This document shows positions 63,785 to 64,000 of a stretch of 64,000 nt of DNA, in pieces (position 1 is the first letter of the stretch; each line of letters starts with the position of its first letter). The notes below the pieces were generated by a model. It was not told the origin of the DNA. It saw only the letters and a program-made list of their open reading frames with translations, and did not search any database. Both the position numbers and the translations under genes were made by a program. This DNA is from DATCHW01 sp963806045 (lineage in GTDB: Bacteria > Bacteroidota > Ignavibacteria > Tepidaquicellales > Tepidaquicellaceae), in NCBI GenBank assembly GCA_963806045.1, contig CAWDWP010000011.1, positions 1-64,000 of the forward strand. The letters are read 5' to 3'.

Positions 63785-64000
63785 TTATTTGTTAACTCTT
63801 TTACCGGTGTTTTTATAAATTTTCACATCTGATTTATCAGTTCCGGTAATGTCCAGCAGTTCAATTATTCTTATATCAAATGCCGGATGTACATAATCAG
63901 GCGCAATTTCGCACATCGGAACCAGAACAAACGTCTGTTGTGAAGTTCCATATGCGGAATACTTATTTCTTCATCACTATAAACATGTCATCGTAGAACA
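63785..64000 (-). CDS. folK: C-terminal end of folK (hydroxymethyldihydropteridine pyrophosphokinase), partial, two frameshifts
   Basis: Reading from the right edge: YDDMFI, a break near 63979, SDEEISIPHMELHNRR, a break near 63929-63931, then VLVPMCEIAPDYVHP and a C-terminal tail ending at 63785. The IPH-x-E-x-H-x-RRFVL-x-P-x-x-EIAPD order is diagnostic of FolK, which activates the pterin for folate synthesis. One missing base at each break restores it. The rest lies outside the window. With folE2 at 20633 the cell has at least two folate-pathway genes here. Confidence 0.8.

Overview
This window comes from a low-GC member of the Bacteroidota/Chlorobi/Ignavibacteria group, most likely an Ignavibacteria-like bacterium. 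At least five exported proteins end in the type IX secretion (T9SS) sorting domain with the YPNPFNP signature. The core genes also fit the group: ThyX instead of ThyA, the GTP cyclohydrolase FolE2, BshA of bacillithiol synthesis, DUF5683, and several other families common in it. This assignment is an inference from gene content. No rRNA, tRNA or CRISPR array was seen.

Region 1 (1-12.6 kb) is accessory and surface-directed. It starts with a heavily frameshifted exported protein on the minus strand. It then carries two copies of a two-gene unit (2144-5938 and 8444-12237), separated by an inverted gene for another T9SS-exported protein. Each unit encodes a secreted V8/trypsin-like protease ending in a dockerin-like module. 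A 4-base stop/start overlap leads into a cohesin-like protein with a T9SS sorting domain. Both units share an upstream palindrome and a sigma-54-like -24/-12 element at nearly identical spacing. Both also share a downstream RNA whose two main hairpins carry compensatory base changes. I consider this the most interesting system in the window: a regulated surface protease that may be docked onto a T9SS-anchored partner.

Region 2 (12.6-25.8 kb) is mostly housekeeping. It holds a candidate small RNA, a HIT protein, leuS (one frameshift), a thioredoxin lipoprotein, DUF2203, proline dehydrogenase, thyX, an orphan hicB, rpmG, a Nudix hydrolase, folE2, a small secreted protein, an lpxH-like phosphoesterase, PBP1A and ndk.

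Region 3 (25.8-40.5 kb, minus strand) holds a set of envelope proteins of unknown function downstream of a threonylcarbamoyl-AMP synthase. These are a cytosolic propeller-like protein, a von Willebrand A membrane protein, a 1188-residue outer-membrane barrel, and two paralogous single-pass proteins with a PsbP/DcrB-like periplasmic end. One of the two is split at a run of nine A. A YCF48-type T9SS protein, a TPR protein, DUF2721, a dCMP deaminase and a small P-loop kinase follow.

Region 4 (40.5-64 kb) holds radA, fbp, a probable asnS-NYN-HD-ABC-lipoprotein operon, secG, another YCF48/T9SS protein, fumarylacetoacetase with a conserved partner, an aldehyde dehydrogenase, a four-helix-bundle gene flanked by inverted degenerate repeats, a GDP-fucose synthase-like epimerase, a YdcF-like protein, bshA, ppx/gppA, a GT9 glycosyltransferase, a DUF4834-like small protein, a deoxynucleoside kinase and the end of folK. 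Its intergenic spaces contain several families of palindromic repeats.

Many genes, including essential ones such as leuS and folK, carry single-base frameshifts, often in homopolymers. Restoring one base (two in the GT9 gene) gives an intact family-length protein in each complete case, so sequencing or assembly error is the leading explanation. These genes are annotated here as single loci.
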